A stretch of DNA of 64,000 bases from NCEH01 sp043195135 (GCF_043195135.1 NZ_JBAFWP010000007.1), one strand, 5' to 3'. Counted from the first letter of the stretch, positions 11,041-23,208 are shown. Notes: generated by a model not told the origin, from the sequence alone. Numbers and translations: made by a program.

Positions 11041-11060
11041 TCGCGGTAGGCGCGCGCGCC

Positions 11061-12368
11061 TCAGGCGTGGCCGAACACGCGCTTGAAGATGGTATCGGCG
11101 TGCTTCAGGTGATAGCCGAGGTCGAACTTCTCGTTGATGTCGTCCTCGCTCAGATATTTGCGCACATCCGCGTCGTTCAGCAGGAAGGTGCGGAAATCGC
11201 CTTCGCCGCGCCACACGCGCATCGCGTTGCGCTGGACGAGGCGATAGCTGTCCTCGCGGCTGGCGCCCTTCTGGGTCAGCGCCAGCAGAACGCGCTGCGA
11301 ATGGATGAGCCCGCCGAGCTTGTCCATGTTCCTCTGCATGTTGTCGGCATGCACCACCAGCTTGTCCACCACGCCGGCGAGCCGGGCCAGGGCGAAGTCC
11401 AGCGTCACGGTCGCGTCCGGGCCGATCATGCGCTCGACCGAGGAATGGGAGATGTCGCGCTCGTGCCAGAGCGCCACATTTTCCATGGCCGGCAGCGCAT
11501 AGGCGCGCACCATGCGGGCCAGGCCGGTGAGGTTTTCGGTGAGCACCGGGTTGCGCTTGTGCGGCATGGCCGAGGAGCCCTTCTGCGCCTCGGAGAAATA
11601 TTCTTCCGCCTCCAGCACCTCGGTGCGCTGCAGATGGCGGATCTCGGTGGCCAGCCGCTCCACCGAAGAGGCGATCACGCCGAGGGTCGCGAAGAACATG
11701 GCGTGGCGGTCGCGCGGGATCACCTGGGTGGAGACGGTCTCCACGCTCAGTCCCATCTTGGCCGCGACATGCTCTTCCACGCGCGGGTCCACATGGGCGA
11801 AGGTGCCCACGGCCCCGGAGATGGCACAGGTCGCGATTTCCGCCCGCGCCGCCACCAGCCGCACGCGGGCGCGCTGGAATTCGGCATGGGCGATGGCGAG
11901 CTTGATGCCAAAGGTGGTGGGCTCGGCATGGATGCCGTGCGAGCGGCCGACGGTGGGGGTCAGCTTGTGCTCGAACGCGCGGCGCTCCAGCACCGCCAGC
12001 AGATGGTCGATGTCGGCGATCAGCAGGTCCGAGGCGCGGGCCAGTTGCACCGCGAGGCAGGTATCCAGCACGTCGGACGAGGTCATGCCCTGGTGCACGA
12101 ACCGCGCCTCGGGGCCGACGATCTCGGACAGATGGGTGAGGAAGGCGATGACGTCGTGCTTCACCTCGCGCTCGATGGCGTCGATGCGGTCCACGTCGAA
12201 CTCGGCGTCCCGGCCCAGCGCCCAGATCTTGGCGGCGGCCTCCTTCGGCACGATGCCAAGCTCGGCCATGGCATCGGCGGCATGGGCCTCGATCTCGAAC
12301 CAGATGCGGAAACGCGCTTCAGGGGACCAGAGGCTGGCCATTTCCGGGCGGCTGTAGCGGGGGATCAT
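11061..12368 (-). CDS. purB: Adenylosuccinate lyase
   Basis: 435-residue member of the fumarase/aspartase superfamily. It acts twice in purine synthesis, on SAICAR and on adenylosuccinate. Starts MIPRYSRPEMASLWSPEARF; carries TSSDVLDTC and the superfamily signature GSSAMPHKRNP. It lies opposite the pur genes and is separated from thrC by a 248-bp divergent gap in which I see no gene. Confidence 0.96.
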   Translation of the reverse strand: MIPRYSRPEMASLWSPEARFRIWFEIEAHAADAMAELGIVPKEAAAKIWALGRDAEFDVDRIDAIEREVKHDVIAFLTHLSEIVGPEARFVHQGMTSSDVLDTCLAVQLARASDLLIADIDHLLAVLERRAFEHKLTPTVGRSHGIHAEPTTFGIKLAIAHAEFQRARVRLVAARAEIATCAISGAVGTFAHVDPRVEEHVAAKMGLSVETVSTQVIPRDRHAMFFATLGVIASSVERLATEIRHLQRTEVLEAEEYFSEAQKGSSAMPHKRNPVLTENLTGLARMVRAYALPAMENVALWHERDISHSSVERMIGPDATVTLDFALARLAGVVDKLVVHADNMQRNMDKLGGLIHSQRVLLALTQKGASREDSYRLVQRNAMRVWRGEGDFRTFLLNDADVRKYLSEDDINEKFDLGYHLKHADTIFKRVFGHA

Positions 12369-12616
12369 CGCGGCGCTCTTTTCGTTTTCGGCAAGGCGAG
12401 CCCTGTATCAGATCGGGGCCGCTTTCGGTAGCGCCGCCGACGCCGCCTCCATGTGCGCATTTGCATGCCGCCGGGCCGCGGCGGGCTGGCTTCACGGCGC
12501 AATGCCGGATAAGACGCGGCGCACAGGCGGGGCATCGTTGAGCCCGCGCCTTCCCGCAACGGCTCCGCGGGGTTAGGTTGGGGGCGTCCGAGGACGCCGA
12601 TGCCCGGAGAACATGA

Positions 12617-14029
12617 GTGCTGTACGTGTCCACGCGCGGCGAGGCGCCGCCTTTGTCCTTCGCCGATGCCCTGCTGGCGGGTCTTGCCCGTGACGGCGGC
12701 CTTTATGTGCCGGAATCCTGGCCGACGATCTCCGCCGCGGAAATCGCCGCGCTCGCGGGCCGGCCCTATGCGGAAGTGGCCCGCAAGATCATCTCTCCCT
12801 TCGTGGCCGGCGCCATCCCCCAGCCCGCCCTCGATCTGATGATCGAGGATGCCTACCGCCATTTCCGCCACCCGGCCACCACGCCCCTGGTCCAGCTCGG
12901 CCCGAACCGCTTCGTGCTGGAGCTGTTCCACGGCCCGACCCTGGCGTTCAAGGACGTCGCCATGCAGCTGCTGTCGCGGCTGATGGATCATGTGCTCTCG
13001 GCCCGTGGCGCGCGCGCCACCATCGTCGGCGCCACCTCGGGAGACACGGGCAGCGCCGCCATCGAGGCGTTCCGCCAGTCCGACGCGGTGGACGTGTTCA
13101 TCCTCTATCCGCACGGCCGCGTGTCGGAGGTGCAGCGCCGGCAGATGACCGGGGTGGGCGCGCACAATGTCCACGCGATCGCGGTGGAAGGCACGTTCGA
13201 CGATTGCCAGGCCCTGGTGAAGGGCATGTTCAATCACCACGGCTTCCGCGACCGCATGGCGCTCGCGGGGGTGAATTCCATCAATTGGGCGCGCATCGTC
13301 GCCCAGGTGGTCTATTATTTCTATGCCGCCACGGCGCTCGGCGCCCCGGCGCGGGAAGTGTCGTTCGTCGTGCCCACGGGCAATTTCGGCGACATCCTGG
13401 CCGGCTGGGTGGCCAAGCGCATGGGATTGCCGATCCACGATCTCACCATCGCGACCAATGTGAACGACATCCTCGCCCGCACGCTGGAGAGCGGGCGCTA
13501 TGAGGTGCGCGGCGTGCAGCCCTCGTCCTCGCCCTCCATGGACATCCAGGTCTCGTCGAATTTCGAGCGCGTCCTGTTCGAGGCGCTCGACCGCGATTCC
13601 GCCGTGCTGCGCCAGCTGATGGCCTCGCTGACCCAGTCGGGCGCCTTCACCCTGCCGCGCGAGGCTGAGGCCGCGATCTGCGGGGAATTCTCCGCCGGGC
13701 GGGCGGACGAGCCGGAGACGCTCGCCACGATCACCCGCACCTATCGCGAGGCGGGCTATGTGATCGATCCTCACACCGCCGTCGCCCTCGCCGTGGCCGG
13801 CAAGGTGGAGCACGATCCCCGCATTCCGCAGGTGATCCTGTCCACCGCCCATCCGGCCAAGTTCCCGGACGTGGTGGAAGCCGCCACCGGCAAGCGCCCC
13901 GCGCTGCCCGCCCACATGGCGGACCTGATGACCCGCAAGGAGAAGACCACCATTCTGCCCAATGATCTCGCCGCCATCGAAGGCTTCATCTCCGGTCATT
14001 CCCGCATCACCTCGGGCGCCGCGGCATGA
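12617..14029 (+). CDS. thrC: Threonine synthase
   Basis: PLP enzyme converting O-phosphohomoserine to threonine, 470 residues. The PLP lysine is Lys112 in GPTLAFKDVAMQLL; the glycine-rich phosphate loop follows (GATSGDTGSAAIEA). GTG start, with GGAG about 10 bases upstream. The stop overlaps the start of the M16 protease gene by four bases (ATGA), so the two are translationally coupled. Confidence 0.96.
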   Translation: MLYVSTRGEAPPLSFADALLAGLARDGGLYVPESWPTISAAEIAALAGRPYAEVARKIISPFVAGAIPQPALDLMIEDAYRHFRHPATTPLVQLGPNRFVLELFHGPTLAFKDVAMQLLSRLMDHVLSARGARATIVGATSGDTGSAAIEAFRQSDAVDVFILYPHGRVSEVQRRQMTGVGAHNVHAIAVEGTFDDCQALVKGMFNHHGFRDRMALAGVNSINWARIVAQVVYYFYAATALGAPAREVSFVVPTGNFGDILAGWVAKRMGLPIHDLTIATNVNDILARTLESGRYEVRGVQPSSSPSMDIQVSSNFERVLFEALDRDSAVLRQLMASLTQSGAFTLPREAEAAICGEFSAGRADEPETLATITRTYREAGYVIDPHTAVALAVAGKVEHDPRIPQVILSTAHPAKFPDVVEAATGKRPALPAHMADLMTRKEKTTILPNDLAAIEGFISGHSRITSGAAA

Positions 14030-15291
14030 GCGTCGCGCGGACCATTCTCGACAACGGCGTCACCGTCCTTTCCGATCCCATGCCGCATCTCGGCACGGTC
14101 TCGCTCGGCATCTGGGTGGGGGCGGGCGCGCGCGACGAGCAGGAGAACGAGCACGGCATCTCGCACCTGCTCGAACACATGGCGTTCAAGGGCACGCGGC
14201 GGCGCTCGGCCCGCCGCATCGCCGAGGAAATCGAGCAGGTGGGCGGCGACATCAATGCCGCCACCTCCGTCGAGCACACGTCTTATAACGTGCGCGTGCT
14301 GGGCGAGGATCTCGGGCTCGGGCTGGACATCCTCTCCGACATCCTCACCGAGCCCGCCTTCGCGCCGGACGAACTGGTGCGCGAGCAGAACGTGATCGTG
14401 CAGGAAATCGGCGCGGTGCAGGACACCCCCGACGATCTCGTGTTCGACCTGTTCCAGGAACGCGCGTTCCCGGACCAGGCCATCGGGCGGTCCATCCTCG
14501 GCACGCCGGAGACGGTGCGCGGCTTCAATCCCACCGGGCTCGGCGCCTATCTGGAGCGCAGCTATCGCGGCCCGCGCATGGTGGTGTCGGCGTCCGGCGC
14601 GGTGGATCACGACCATCTGGTGCGCGAGGCGACCGAGCGGCTGCGCGCCATCGGCCCGGGGCAGAAGCTGGCGACCCCTCCGGCTGTTTATGGCGGCGGA
14701 ACCGTGCTCACGCCGCGCGATCTGGAGCAGGTGCATATCGTGCTGGGGCTTGAGGGGCGCTCCTATACCGATCCCGGCTATCACGCGCTGCAAGTGCTGA
14801 CGAACGTGCTCGGCGGGGGCATGTCCTCGCGCCTGTTCCAGGAAGTGCGCGAGACGCGGGGCCTGTGCTATTCGATCTACGCCTTTCACTGGGCCTATGC
14901 GGATACCGGCCTGTTCGGCATCTATGCGGGCACCGACCAGGGCGATGTCGGCGAATTGACCGATGTGGTCATCGACCAATTGCTCGCCCTGGCGGACGGC
15001 GCGAGCGACGTGGAAGTGAACCGCGCCAAGGCGCAGATGAAGGTCGGTGTCCTGACCGCGCAGGAAAGCTCCGGCGCGCGGGCCGATCAGGCGGCGCGGC
15101 AGATCCTCGGGTTCGACCGGATCATCCCGGTGGAGGAGATCGTCGCGAAAGTCGAAGCCGTCACCGTGGAAAGCGTGCGCGCCAGCGCACGCGACCTGCT
15201 GGCCAACGCACGCCCCACCTTATCGGCGATCGGGCCGGGGAAGGGGCTTGAACCGGCTGCACGGGTGGTGGAACGTTTGACGATGCGGTGA
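14026..15291 (+). CDS. M16 family zinc metallopeptidase
   Basis: 421-residue pitrilysin/mitochondrial-processing-peptidase-like protease. The inverted zinc motif HxxEH is HLLEH at residues 47-51, inside GISHLLEHMAFKGT, and the distal Glu region is present about 75 residues later. A second, non-catalytic M16 domain follows (MSSRLFQEVRETRGLCYSIYAF). Coupling to thrC by ATGA overlap is frequent in alphaproteobacteria. Substrates are unknown. No signal peptide is seen. Confidence 0.92.
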   Translation: MSVARTILDNGVTVLSDPMPHLGTVSLGIWVGAGARDEQENEHGISHLLEHMAFKGTRRRSARRIAEEIEQVGGDINAATSVEHTSYNVRVLGEDLGLGLDILSDILTEPAFAPDELVREQNVIVQEIGAVQDTPDDLVFDLFQERAFPDQAIGRSILGTPETVRGFNPTGLGAYLERSYRGPRMVVSASGAVDHDHLVREATERLRAIGPGQKLATPPAVYGGGTVLTPRDLEQVHIVLGLEGRSYTDPGYHALQVLTNVLGGGMSSRLFQEVRETRGLCYSIYAFHWAYADTGLFGIYAGTDQGDVGELTDVVIDQLLALADGASDVEVNRAKAQMKVGVLTAQESSGARADQAARQILGFDRIIPVEEIVAKVEAVTVESVRASARDLLANARPTLSAIGPGKGLEPAARVVERLTMR

Positions 15292-15309
15292 CGCACGTCA
15301 TTCCTCGCT

Positions 15310-15993
15310 GTGGCGGACTCGCGCATGTGGTTGTTCAGTTCTGTCTTCGAGCAAAGCGTGTTGCACGCGATCATGGGCGAGGGCGTGTATCTGCGTGTGC
15401 CCCAGATGAAGGACTTTGCGAGCTGGCAGGCGCTGCGGGAAGAAAGCCGCGACTTTCTCACCCCGTGGGAGCCGCTCTGGCCGGTGGACGACCTGACGAA
15501 GGGCGCCTTTCGGCGCCGCCTTCGGCACTATGCCCGCGACATGCAGCGCGACGAAGCCTATCCGCTTTTCATTTTCCGCGCGGCGGACGATTGCCTGGTC
15601 GGCGGGCTCACCTTGTCGAACGTGCGGCGCGGCGTGTGCCAGGCCGCGAGCCTCGGCTATTGGATGGGCGCGCGCCATGCCGGGCGCGGCTATATGACGG
15701 CGGCCGTCGCCGCCGTGATCCCGGTCGCCTTCGACGTGCTGCACCTGCGCCGCATCGAGGCCGCGTGCATGACGCACAACGCCGCCTCCATCCGGCTGCT
15801 TCAGAAGCTCGGGTTCGTTTCCGAAGGATATGCGCGCGAGTATCTGTGCATCAACGGCACCTGGGAGGATCATTTCCTGTTCGCGCGCCTGCGGAGCGAT
15901 GGCATGAAGCCGCAGCTCTCGCAGGAGGCGCCGGTCGTGCCGTGGCGCGAGCGCTCGAGCCCGCTTCCGCCCGACGTCGCGGTCGAGGGGTGA
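15310..15993 (+). CDS. GNAT family acetyltransferase (RimJ-like)
   Basis: 227-residue GNAT protein. The acetyl-CoA-binding stretch GARHAGRGYMTAAV (pattern R/QxxGxG/A) and the C-terminal NAASIRLLQKLGFVSEG match RimJ/RimL-type N-acetyltransferases, which acetylate the alpha-amino group of proteins such as ribosomal S5. The target here is not known. GTG at 15310 or ATG at 15325 may be the start. It follows the M16 gene by 18 bases. Confidence 0.85.
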   Translation: MADSRMWLFSSVFEQSVLHAIMGEGVYLRVPQMKDFASWQALREESRDFLTPWEPLWPVDDLTKGAFRRRLRHYARDMQRDEAYPLFIFRAADDCLVGGLTLSNVRRGVCQAASLGYWMGARHAGRGYMTAAVAAVIPVAFDVLHLRRIEAACMTHNAASIRLLQKLGFVSEGYAREYLCINGTWEDHFLFARLRSDGMKPQLSQEAPVVPWRERSSPLPPDVAVEG

Positions 15994-15995
15994 GG

Positions 15996-18005
15996 TCAGT
16001 TCGCGGGCAGGGTCGCGGACGAGGGTTTCGCCAATTGCTCGATCACCGAGCGCACGGCGGCTTCGCCGGAGCCGCGCGCGCGCACCGCGTCGAGCAAGGG
16101 CTGCGCCGCCCCTGACCGGCGAATGAGGCTCTGCGGGTCGATCATCACATTGGGGCTGGTCCAGGGGCCCTGCACCAGGAAGGGCAGATCGAACGCCAGC
16201 TTTTCGCCGTTCGCGCCGGCAGGGGGCAGCAGGCCCGCCTGGCCGTGCAGGTCCAGGTCGCGCAGGATGACCGAGACGGTGCCGCTGACGCTGACGCGCA
16301 CCTGCTTCGCCTCAAGCCGCCCCTCGTCCACGTTCGCCATGCCCTTGGTGATCGAGAGTTTCGCCGCCAGCGTATCATAGGCGGTGCGGCCGCCGCGCAG
16401 GTCGCCACCGGCGGACAGGGGCCGCTGCTCGATGCGCTTGAGCACTTGCGCCACATCCAGCCCGACCACGGCGCCGGCCTTGCCCGAGAGGGCCACGCGG
16501 CCATTCAGGCTCTGCGCGATCTCGAAGACGCTCTCGCCGGAGCCTTCCAGCAGCAGCTGGAGATCGCCCTTGCCTTCCAGCTTGCGCAGGCCAGCCAGAT
16601 CGTCGAGCGCCTGGTCCAGCGCGACATCCATGGCGTCGCCTTCCAGATGGACCAGGATGCCGTCGGCGGCATCGGGGCGCGGCGCGAGGGTCAGGGAGGC
16701 GCGCACCGCGCCGCCCCAGGCCTGCACATTGCCGAGCGCCAGAACCAGCCGGCCCGCGCGCAGGGTGGCGCTGGTGGCGACGCGCTCGAACGTCCGGTCC
16801 TCGGCGCGCACGGTTCCGGCGGAAAGCCGCAGATCCACGTCCATCGCCTTCAGGCCGTCGGTGGAAAGCGCGCCGCGGTCCCATCCGGTGCCGCTCTCAT
16901 CGGTCAGCACCAGCCGCCCGTAGGGCGTGACATTCAGGCTGTCGGCGGCGAAGGTGCCCTGCACCGAGGGGCGCGGACCGTCGAGCTTGACCGAGAGCGC
17001 CCCCTCGCTGCGATTGCCATCCAGCTCCGCATTGGCGGGCGTCAGGGAGATTTCCCGGGGGGTCGCGGAAATCTTGCCGGAAAAGGAGAAGCGGCCGAAC
17101 CCGCCCGAGGTGGGCGTCGGCAGCTCGATCCAGTCGAGCAGGCCGCGCAGGGCGTTGGTCTCGCCGGAGGCATCGCCAAGCAGGCTGGGCGAGGCCCCGC
17201 CCGCCGCGAGCCCGCGGAAGCGCACCCAGGAGGTTCCGGTGGAAAGATCGATCCGGCTTTCGCTCGCCTGGCCGGCGAGGAAGGCAGCGGCATCGGCGAT
17301 GGCGATGCGGCCTTCGACCTGCCGGTCGCGCCATGTGAAACCCAGGGTCAGCGCCAGGGCCGTGCCGGAAGAACGGTCGAGCGAGGCGTCGATGTCGTTG
17401 ATCAGCTCCTGCGTGAGGCCCTCGGCGTTGCGCATGGCGATGGTGCCGCCGCGCAACCGCAGTTCGGGAACGTCCAGCTCTTCCACCAGCGGGCCGAGTC
17501 GCAACGCGCGGGGAAGGCGCTGGCCGGTCATGAGAAGGGTCGGGCGAAGCAGGGTGATGTCCGCCACTTCCATCTGGCCGAACAGCAGCGGCAGCAGGCG
17601 CAGGCGCGCAACCGCGCCTTCGGCATCCAGCGCGGCGCCATCGTCGAATGCGACCGCAAACTTGCCGAGGATCAGGCGCGGCGAGGGCAACAGCGCCACG
17701 CCGGGCGCCTCCGCATCGAGATCCGCGTTCGCGTCGGCGATCCGGGCGACCCCTCCGGTTGCGCGCGACAGCGCTTCACCCGCGAGGCGCCGCACTTCGT
17801 GGGCCGGCACCAGGGCGGGAACCAGGACCATGGCGGCGACGCACACGGCTGCGAGCACACATGCGGTCGCGGCCAGAATCAACATCAGCCGCCGGGCCGT
17901 TGCACCGAAATTCACCACGTATTCATCCGGTCTTCGGGTTTGGGACTGAGCTCGTGCCGCACCGAGCCGAAAGCTTCTATCACTTCTCCCAGGGAGCTGG
18001 GACAT
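15996..18005 (-). CDS. AsmA-like envelope protein
   Basis: 669-residue protein with one N-terminal membrane anchor (about residues 40-65, LMLILAATACVLAAVCVAAM) and a large beta-rich periplasmic body. The C-terminal third has the AsmA hallmark, GRVALSGKAGAVVGLDVAQVLKRIEQRPLS. AsmA-like proteins are linked to outer-membrane assembly and lipid transport. ATG 18005 gives a 37-residue polar leader; GTG 17915 just before NFGATARRLM is an alternative. It ends two bases from the convergent acetyltransferase gene. Confidence 0.8.
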   Translation of the reverse strand: MSQLPGRSDRSFRLGAARAQSQTRRPDEYVVNFGATARRLMLILAATACVLAAVCVAAMVLVPALVPAHEVRRLAGEALSRATGGVARIADANADLDAEAPGVALLPSPRLILGKFAVAFDDGAALDAEGAVARLRLLPLLFGQMEVADITLLRPTLLMTGQRLPRALRLGPLVEELDVPELRLRGGTIAMRNAEGLTQELINDIDASLDRSSGTALALTLGFTWRDRQVEGRIAIADAAAFLAGQASESRIDLSTGTSWVRFRGLAAGGASPSLLGDASGETNALRGLLDWIELPTPTSGGFGRFSFSGKISATPREISLTPANAELDGNRSEGALSVKLDGPRPSVQGTFAADSLNVTPYGRLVLTDESGTGWDRGALSTDGLKAMDVDLRLSAGTVRAEDRTFERVATSATLRAGRLVLALGNVQAWGGAVRASLTLAPRPDAADGILVHLEGDAMDVALDQALDDLAGLRKLEGKGDLQLLLEGSGESVFEIAQSLNGRVALSGKAGAVVGLDVAQVLKRIEQRPLSAGGDLRGGRTAYDTLAAKLSITKGMANVDEGRLEAKQVRVSVSGTVSVILRDLDLHGQAGLLPPAGANGEKLAFDLPFLVQGPWTSPNVMIDPQSLIRRSGAAQPLLDAVRARGSGEAAVRSVIEQLAKPSSATLPAN

Positions 18006-18136
18006 TCTTCGGGGTCTGTGTCGGTTTGATGGCTGTGCGCCCTGCGGGACCCGCTAGCAGACGGCTTATCCAGGGGCTATGTCTTAGGCAGCATCCAACC
18101 GTCGTGGCACGCGGCGGCAAATTCAGGGAGGGCATC

Positions 18137-20098
<1,962 letters not shown>

Positions 20099-20123
20099 GC
20101 GCCTGTCGGCTGAGAAAGAGCGC

Positions 20124-20213
20124 AAGGCAAGACTGGGCGTCAAGGCAAGACTGGGCGTCAAGGCAAGACTGGGCGTCAAGGCAAGACTGGGCGTCAAGGC
20201 AAGACTGGGCGTG
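20124..20213. repeat. Five-copy 18-bp tandem repeat
   Basis: Five head-to-tail copies of AAGGCAAGACTGGGCGTC begin at 20124, 20142, 20160, 20178 and 20196; four are identical and the last ends in G instead of C. The array starts 25 bases after the aacS stop and lies between two convergent genes. The unit is a multiple of three, has no internal dyad and no spacer, so it is a simple tandem array rather than a CRISPR. Confidence 0.95.
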
Positions 20214-20293
20214 CCGTGGGCGATCCCCGCGGCACGCCTTTGCGTTTGAGATCGCCCGGTCCCTGAGACCGGTCCGGCCGCGCAATGCGGCCT

Positions 20294-22042
20294 TCAGCGC
20301 GGATCGGACGCCGGGCTCGGGCTCACGGGGCTGCGGCTGGTGGAGGTCGGGACCCCGGCCCGCGAGACCCGCGCCAGCAGGATCACCGGCGCCAGTCCCA
20401 CCAGCACGATCAGCAAAGCCGCCAGCGCCCCGTCCTCATAGGTGCTGCGGGCGGCTTCCGCGTAGATATGCGTCGCCAGCGTCTCGACGCCGAGCGGCCG
20501 CAGCAGCAGCGTCGCCGGCAGTTCCTTCATGCCGTCCACGAACACCATGAGGGCGGCTGTGGCCAGCGCCGGGCGCAGTAGCGGCAGATGGATGCGCCGC
20601 ACGGTCGCCCGTCGCGAGCAGCCGAGGCTGCGCGCCGCCATGTCGAGATGCAGCGAAAGCTTGGAATAGCCCGCCTCCAGCCCGCCGATGGGAATGGTGA
20701 GGAAGCGGATGGCATAGGCGATCACCAGCGCCGCGCCCGAGCCCGAGATCAGCAGGCCAGTGGACACGCCGAACAGGGAGGTCATCGCCCGGTTCACCGC
20801 ATTGTCGAAGCCGGCGAGCGGCGTCAGCAGTCCGATGGCGAGCACGGTTCCCGGCACGGCATAGCCGAGGCCGGCGATGCGCGCGAACCACACCGCCAGG
20901 CGCGCGCGCGTCAGCCGCTGGGCCATGGCGACCACCGATCCGAGCGCGAGCGCCACCAGCGTGCCGGAAAGGGCAAGCAAGGCGCTGTTGCGGGTTTCAA
21001 TCAGGATGCCGCCGGAAAATCCGCTGAACTCGATGCGCTGCGCCGCGGCGCTGGCCAGATGCAGCACCGGCACCACGAATCCGAGCAGGATCGGCAGGCA
21101 GCAGAACGCCGTGGCGGCGATCCCCGCGCCCCCGGCGAGGCGCAGCGGTGCCTGCGGGCGCGTCGAGCCGGTGGCGACATAGCGCGCCCCGCGGCGCGCC
21201 CAGCGCTCCGTCAGGATCACCGCGAGCACCAGCACCAGCATCACCAAAGCGATCTGGGCCGCGCCCGGCAGGTTCGCCCGGTTCACCCATGTGGTGTAGA
21301 TGGACACCGTCAGGGTGCGCATGCCGAGGAATTCGGAAGCGCCGATATCGCCCAGCGCCTCCAGCAGCACCAACGTGACGCCGGCGACGATGGCCGGGCG
21401 CGCCAGAGGCAGGGCGACGCGCAGGATGGTGCGCATGCGGCTCGCGCCGAGCGTGCGCGCCACCTCCAGCGCCGCCGCCGACTGCACGATGAAGCTCGCG
21501 CGGGCGGAAAAGTAAACATAGGGGTACAGCACGCAGCTCAACACGAAGATGCACCCGCCCACCGAGCGCACGTCCGGCAGATGGAGGCCGCGCGGGCTGG
21601 AAATGCCGAGCGCCCAGCGGATCGCGCTCTGCACCGGTCCGAGGGGGTGCAGCACGTCGAGATAGGAATAGGCGACGATATAGCTCGGCACCGCGAGCGG
21701 CAGCAGCAGCGCCCAGTCGAGCAGCTTGCGGCCGGGAAAGTCGCAGGTCGCCACCAGCCAGGCGCACGGCACGGCCATCAGAACGGTCGCGATGCCCACG
21801 CCGACCAGCAGGGCGAGGGTCTGCCCGAGGGCGACCGGCAGAACCGATTCGACGAGGTGCGGCCACAGATCGCCGGACCCCTGCAACGCGATCTCGACCA
21901 GCGCGACCACCGGCAGCAGAACGAACCCGGCCACGGCGCCCGCCCCAAGCAGAAGCCGGGACACTTTCGCCGTGCCCGGCAACTTGAGGGATTTATGGCC
22001 GGGCAGGGTCCCTGGATTCTGCTCGAAAGTGGCGTCGCTCAC
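20294..22042 (-). CDS. fbpB: Fe(III) ABC transporter permease
   Basis: 582-residue inner-membrane permease of the FbpB/SfuB/CysW-type with two fused permease halves, about 12 membrane segments. Each half carries an EAA-type loop: ALEVARTLGASRMRTILRVALPLARP in the first half and a matching ARSLGCSRRATVRRIHLPLLRP in the second. GTG start 13 bases after the binding-protein gene, so the two form an operon. No ATPase (FbpC) gene is adjacent, so the ATP-hydrolysing subunit must come from elsewhere. Confidence 0.9.
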   Translation of the reverse strand: MSDATFEQNPGTLPGHKSLKLPGTAKVSRLLLGAGAVAGFVLLPVVALVEIALQGSGDLWPHLVESVLPVALGQTLALLVGVGIATVLMAVPCAWLVATCDFPGRKLLDWALLLPLAVPSYIVAYSYLDVLHPLGPVQSAIRWALGISSPRGLHLPDVRSVGGCIFVLSCVLYPYVYFSARASFIVQSAAALEVARTLGASRMRTILRVALPLARPAIVAGVTLVLLEALGDIGASEFLGMRTLTVSIYTTWVNRANLPGAAQIALVMLVLVLAVILTERWARRGARYVATGSTRPQAPLRLAGGAGIAATAFCCLPILLGFVVPVLHLASAAAQRIEFSGFSGGILIETRNSALLALSGTLVALALGSVVAMAQRLTRARLAVWFARIAGLGYAVPGTVLAIGLLTPLAGFDNAVNRAMTSLFGVSTGLLISGSGAALVIAYAIRFLTIPIGGLEAGYSKLSLHLDMAARSLGCSRRATVRRIHLPLLRPALATAALMVFVDGMKELPATLLLRPLGVETLATHIYAEAARSTYEDGALAALLIVLVGLAPVILLARVSRAGVPTSTSRSPVSPSPASDPR

Positions 22043-22055
22043 GTTTGCGCGGCGA

Positions 22056-23099
22056 TCAATTGTCGAAGCCGACCTTGTCGATCAGCTCGCTGGCCTTCTT
22101 GCGCGCCTTGGCGATGTCGACAAGCGAGATGGGATCGACCTTCAGCGGGCCGAGCGCGCCGATGATGGGATCGACCTTGGCGCCGGCGAGAATGGGATAT
22201 TCCATATTCTGCTGGGCATAGATGTGCTGCATGTCGGGCGAGACGGCGAATTCCAGCAGCTTGATGGCATTGGTCTTGTTGGGCGCATTCTTCGCCACGG
22301 CCGCGCCGGACACGTTCACATGGGTGCCGCCGCCCTCGAAGGTGGGCAGCACCACGTCGATGCCGTCGCCCCACTTCTTCTGCTCCGGCCCGCCCATGCC
22401 GGAGCGCATGAGCCCGACATAATAGGAATTGCCGACCGCGATGTCGCAGATGCCGCCGAGGATGTCCCGCGCGCCTTCGCGGTCGCCGCCGGTGGCCTTG
22501 CGGGCGAGATTGGCCTTGAGGCCGCGCAGCCAGTCCTCGGTCTTCGCCTCGCCGTGATGGACGATATAGGCGGCGGTCAGCGCCACATTATAGGGATGCT
22601 GGCCCGAGCGGATGCAGACCTTGCCCTTCCATTTGGGATCGGCGAGATCCTCATAATGGAAATCGGCCAGCTTCACGTCCTTCGCCTCATAGACCAGGCG
22701 GGCGCGCATGGAGAGGGCGTACCAATTGCCCGCCGGATCGCGCAGATTGGCCGGCACTGCGGCGGTGAGGGCCGGGGTTTCCACCGGCTGGGTCACGCCT
22801 GCGTCCACCACGTCCAGCAGATTGCCCACGTCGACGGTCATCAGAACGTCGGCGGGGGAGGCGGCGCCTTCCGCCTTCACGCGCTCGGCCAGCCCATCCT
22901 TCACGAACACGCTGTTGACCGTGATTCCGGTGGCTTTGGTGAAGGCGTCGAACAGCGGTGCGGAAAGACCGGGCTCGCGGGTCGTGTAGACGTTCACCAC
23001 TTCTTCGGCGCGGACGGGCGCGGCCGCCAACACGGCCCACCCGCAGGCGGCGAGAAGGAGCGGGGAGCAAACTTTTCCGGACCAAGCTTTCTTGGACAT
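22056..23099 (-). CDS. fbpA: Fe(III) ABC transporter substrate-binding protein
   Basis: 347-residue periplasmic binding protein with a signal peptide (cleavage near APVRAEE) followed by VVNVYTTREPGLSAPLFDAFTKATGI, the ferric-iron FbpA/FutA start. The paired tyrosines in GNSYYVGLM are the usual Fe(III) ligands. ATG 23099 has GAGG seven bases upstream; GTG 23105 is the alternative. First gene of the fbpAB operon, with a TTAGAG inverted repeat about 110 bases upstream, consistent with iron control. Confidence 0.92.
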   Translation of the reverse strand: MSKKAWSGKVCSPLLLAACGWAVLAAAPVRAEEVVNVYTTREPGLSAPLFDAFTKATGITVNSVFVKDGLAERVKAEGAASPADVLMTVDVGNLLDVVDAGVTQPVETPALTAAVPANLRDPAGNWYALSMRARLVYEAKDVKLADFHYEDLADPKWKGKVCIRSGQHPYNVALTAAYIVHHGEAKTEDWLRGLKANLARKATGGDREGARDILGGICDIAVGNSYYVGLMRSGMGGPEQKKWGDGIDVVLPTFEGGGTHVNVSGAAVAKNAPNKTNAIKLLEFAVSPDMQHIYAQQNMEYPILAGAKVDPIIGALGPLKVDPISLVDIAKARKKASELIDKVGFDN

Positions 23100-23208
23100 C
23101 GACACGCCTCACCAAGCGATGCGGCAGCACGCAAACTGCCAATCTCTGCTTGATCGCTAGCGCGCCATCCTACGCAACGTCAACGAAAGAGCGTGTGAAC
23201 ACAAAAGG

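Noticed and set aside
20124..20213. Possible CRISPR array
   Set aside because: Repeats are directly adjacent with no spacers and no cas genes nearby.
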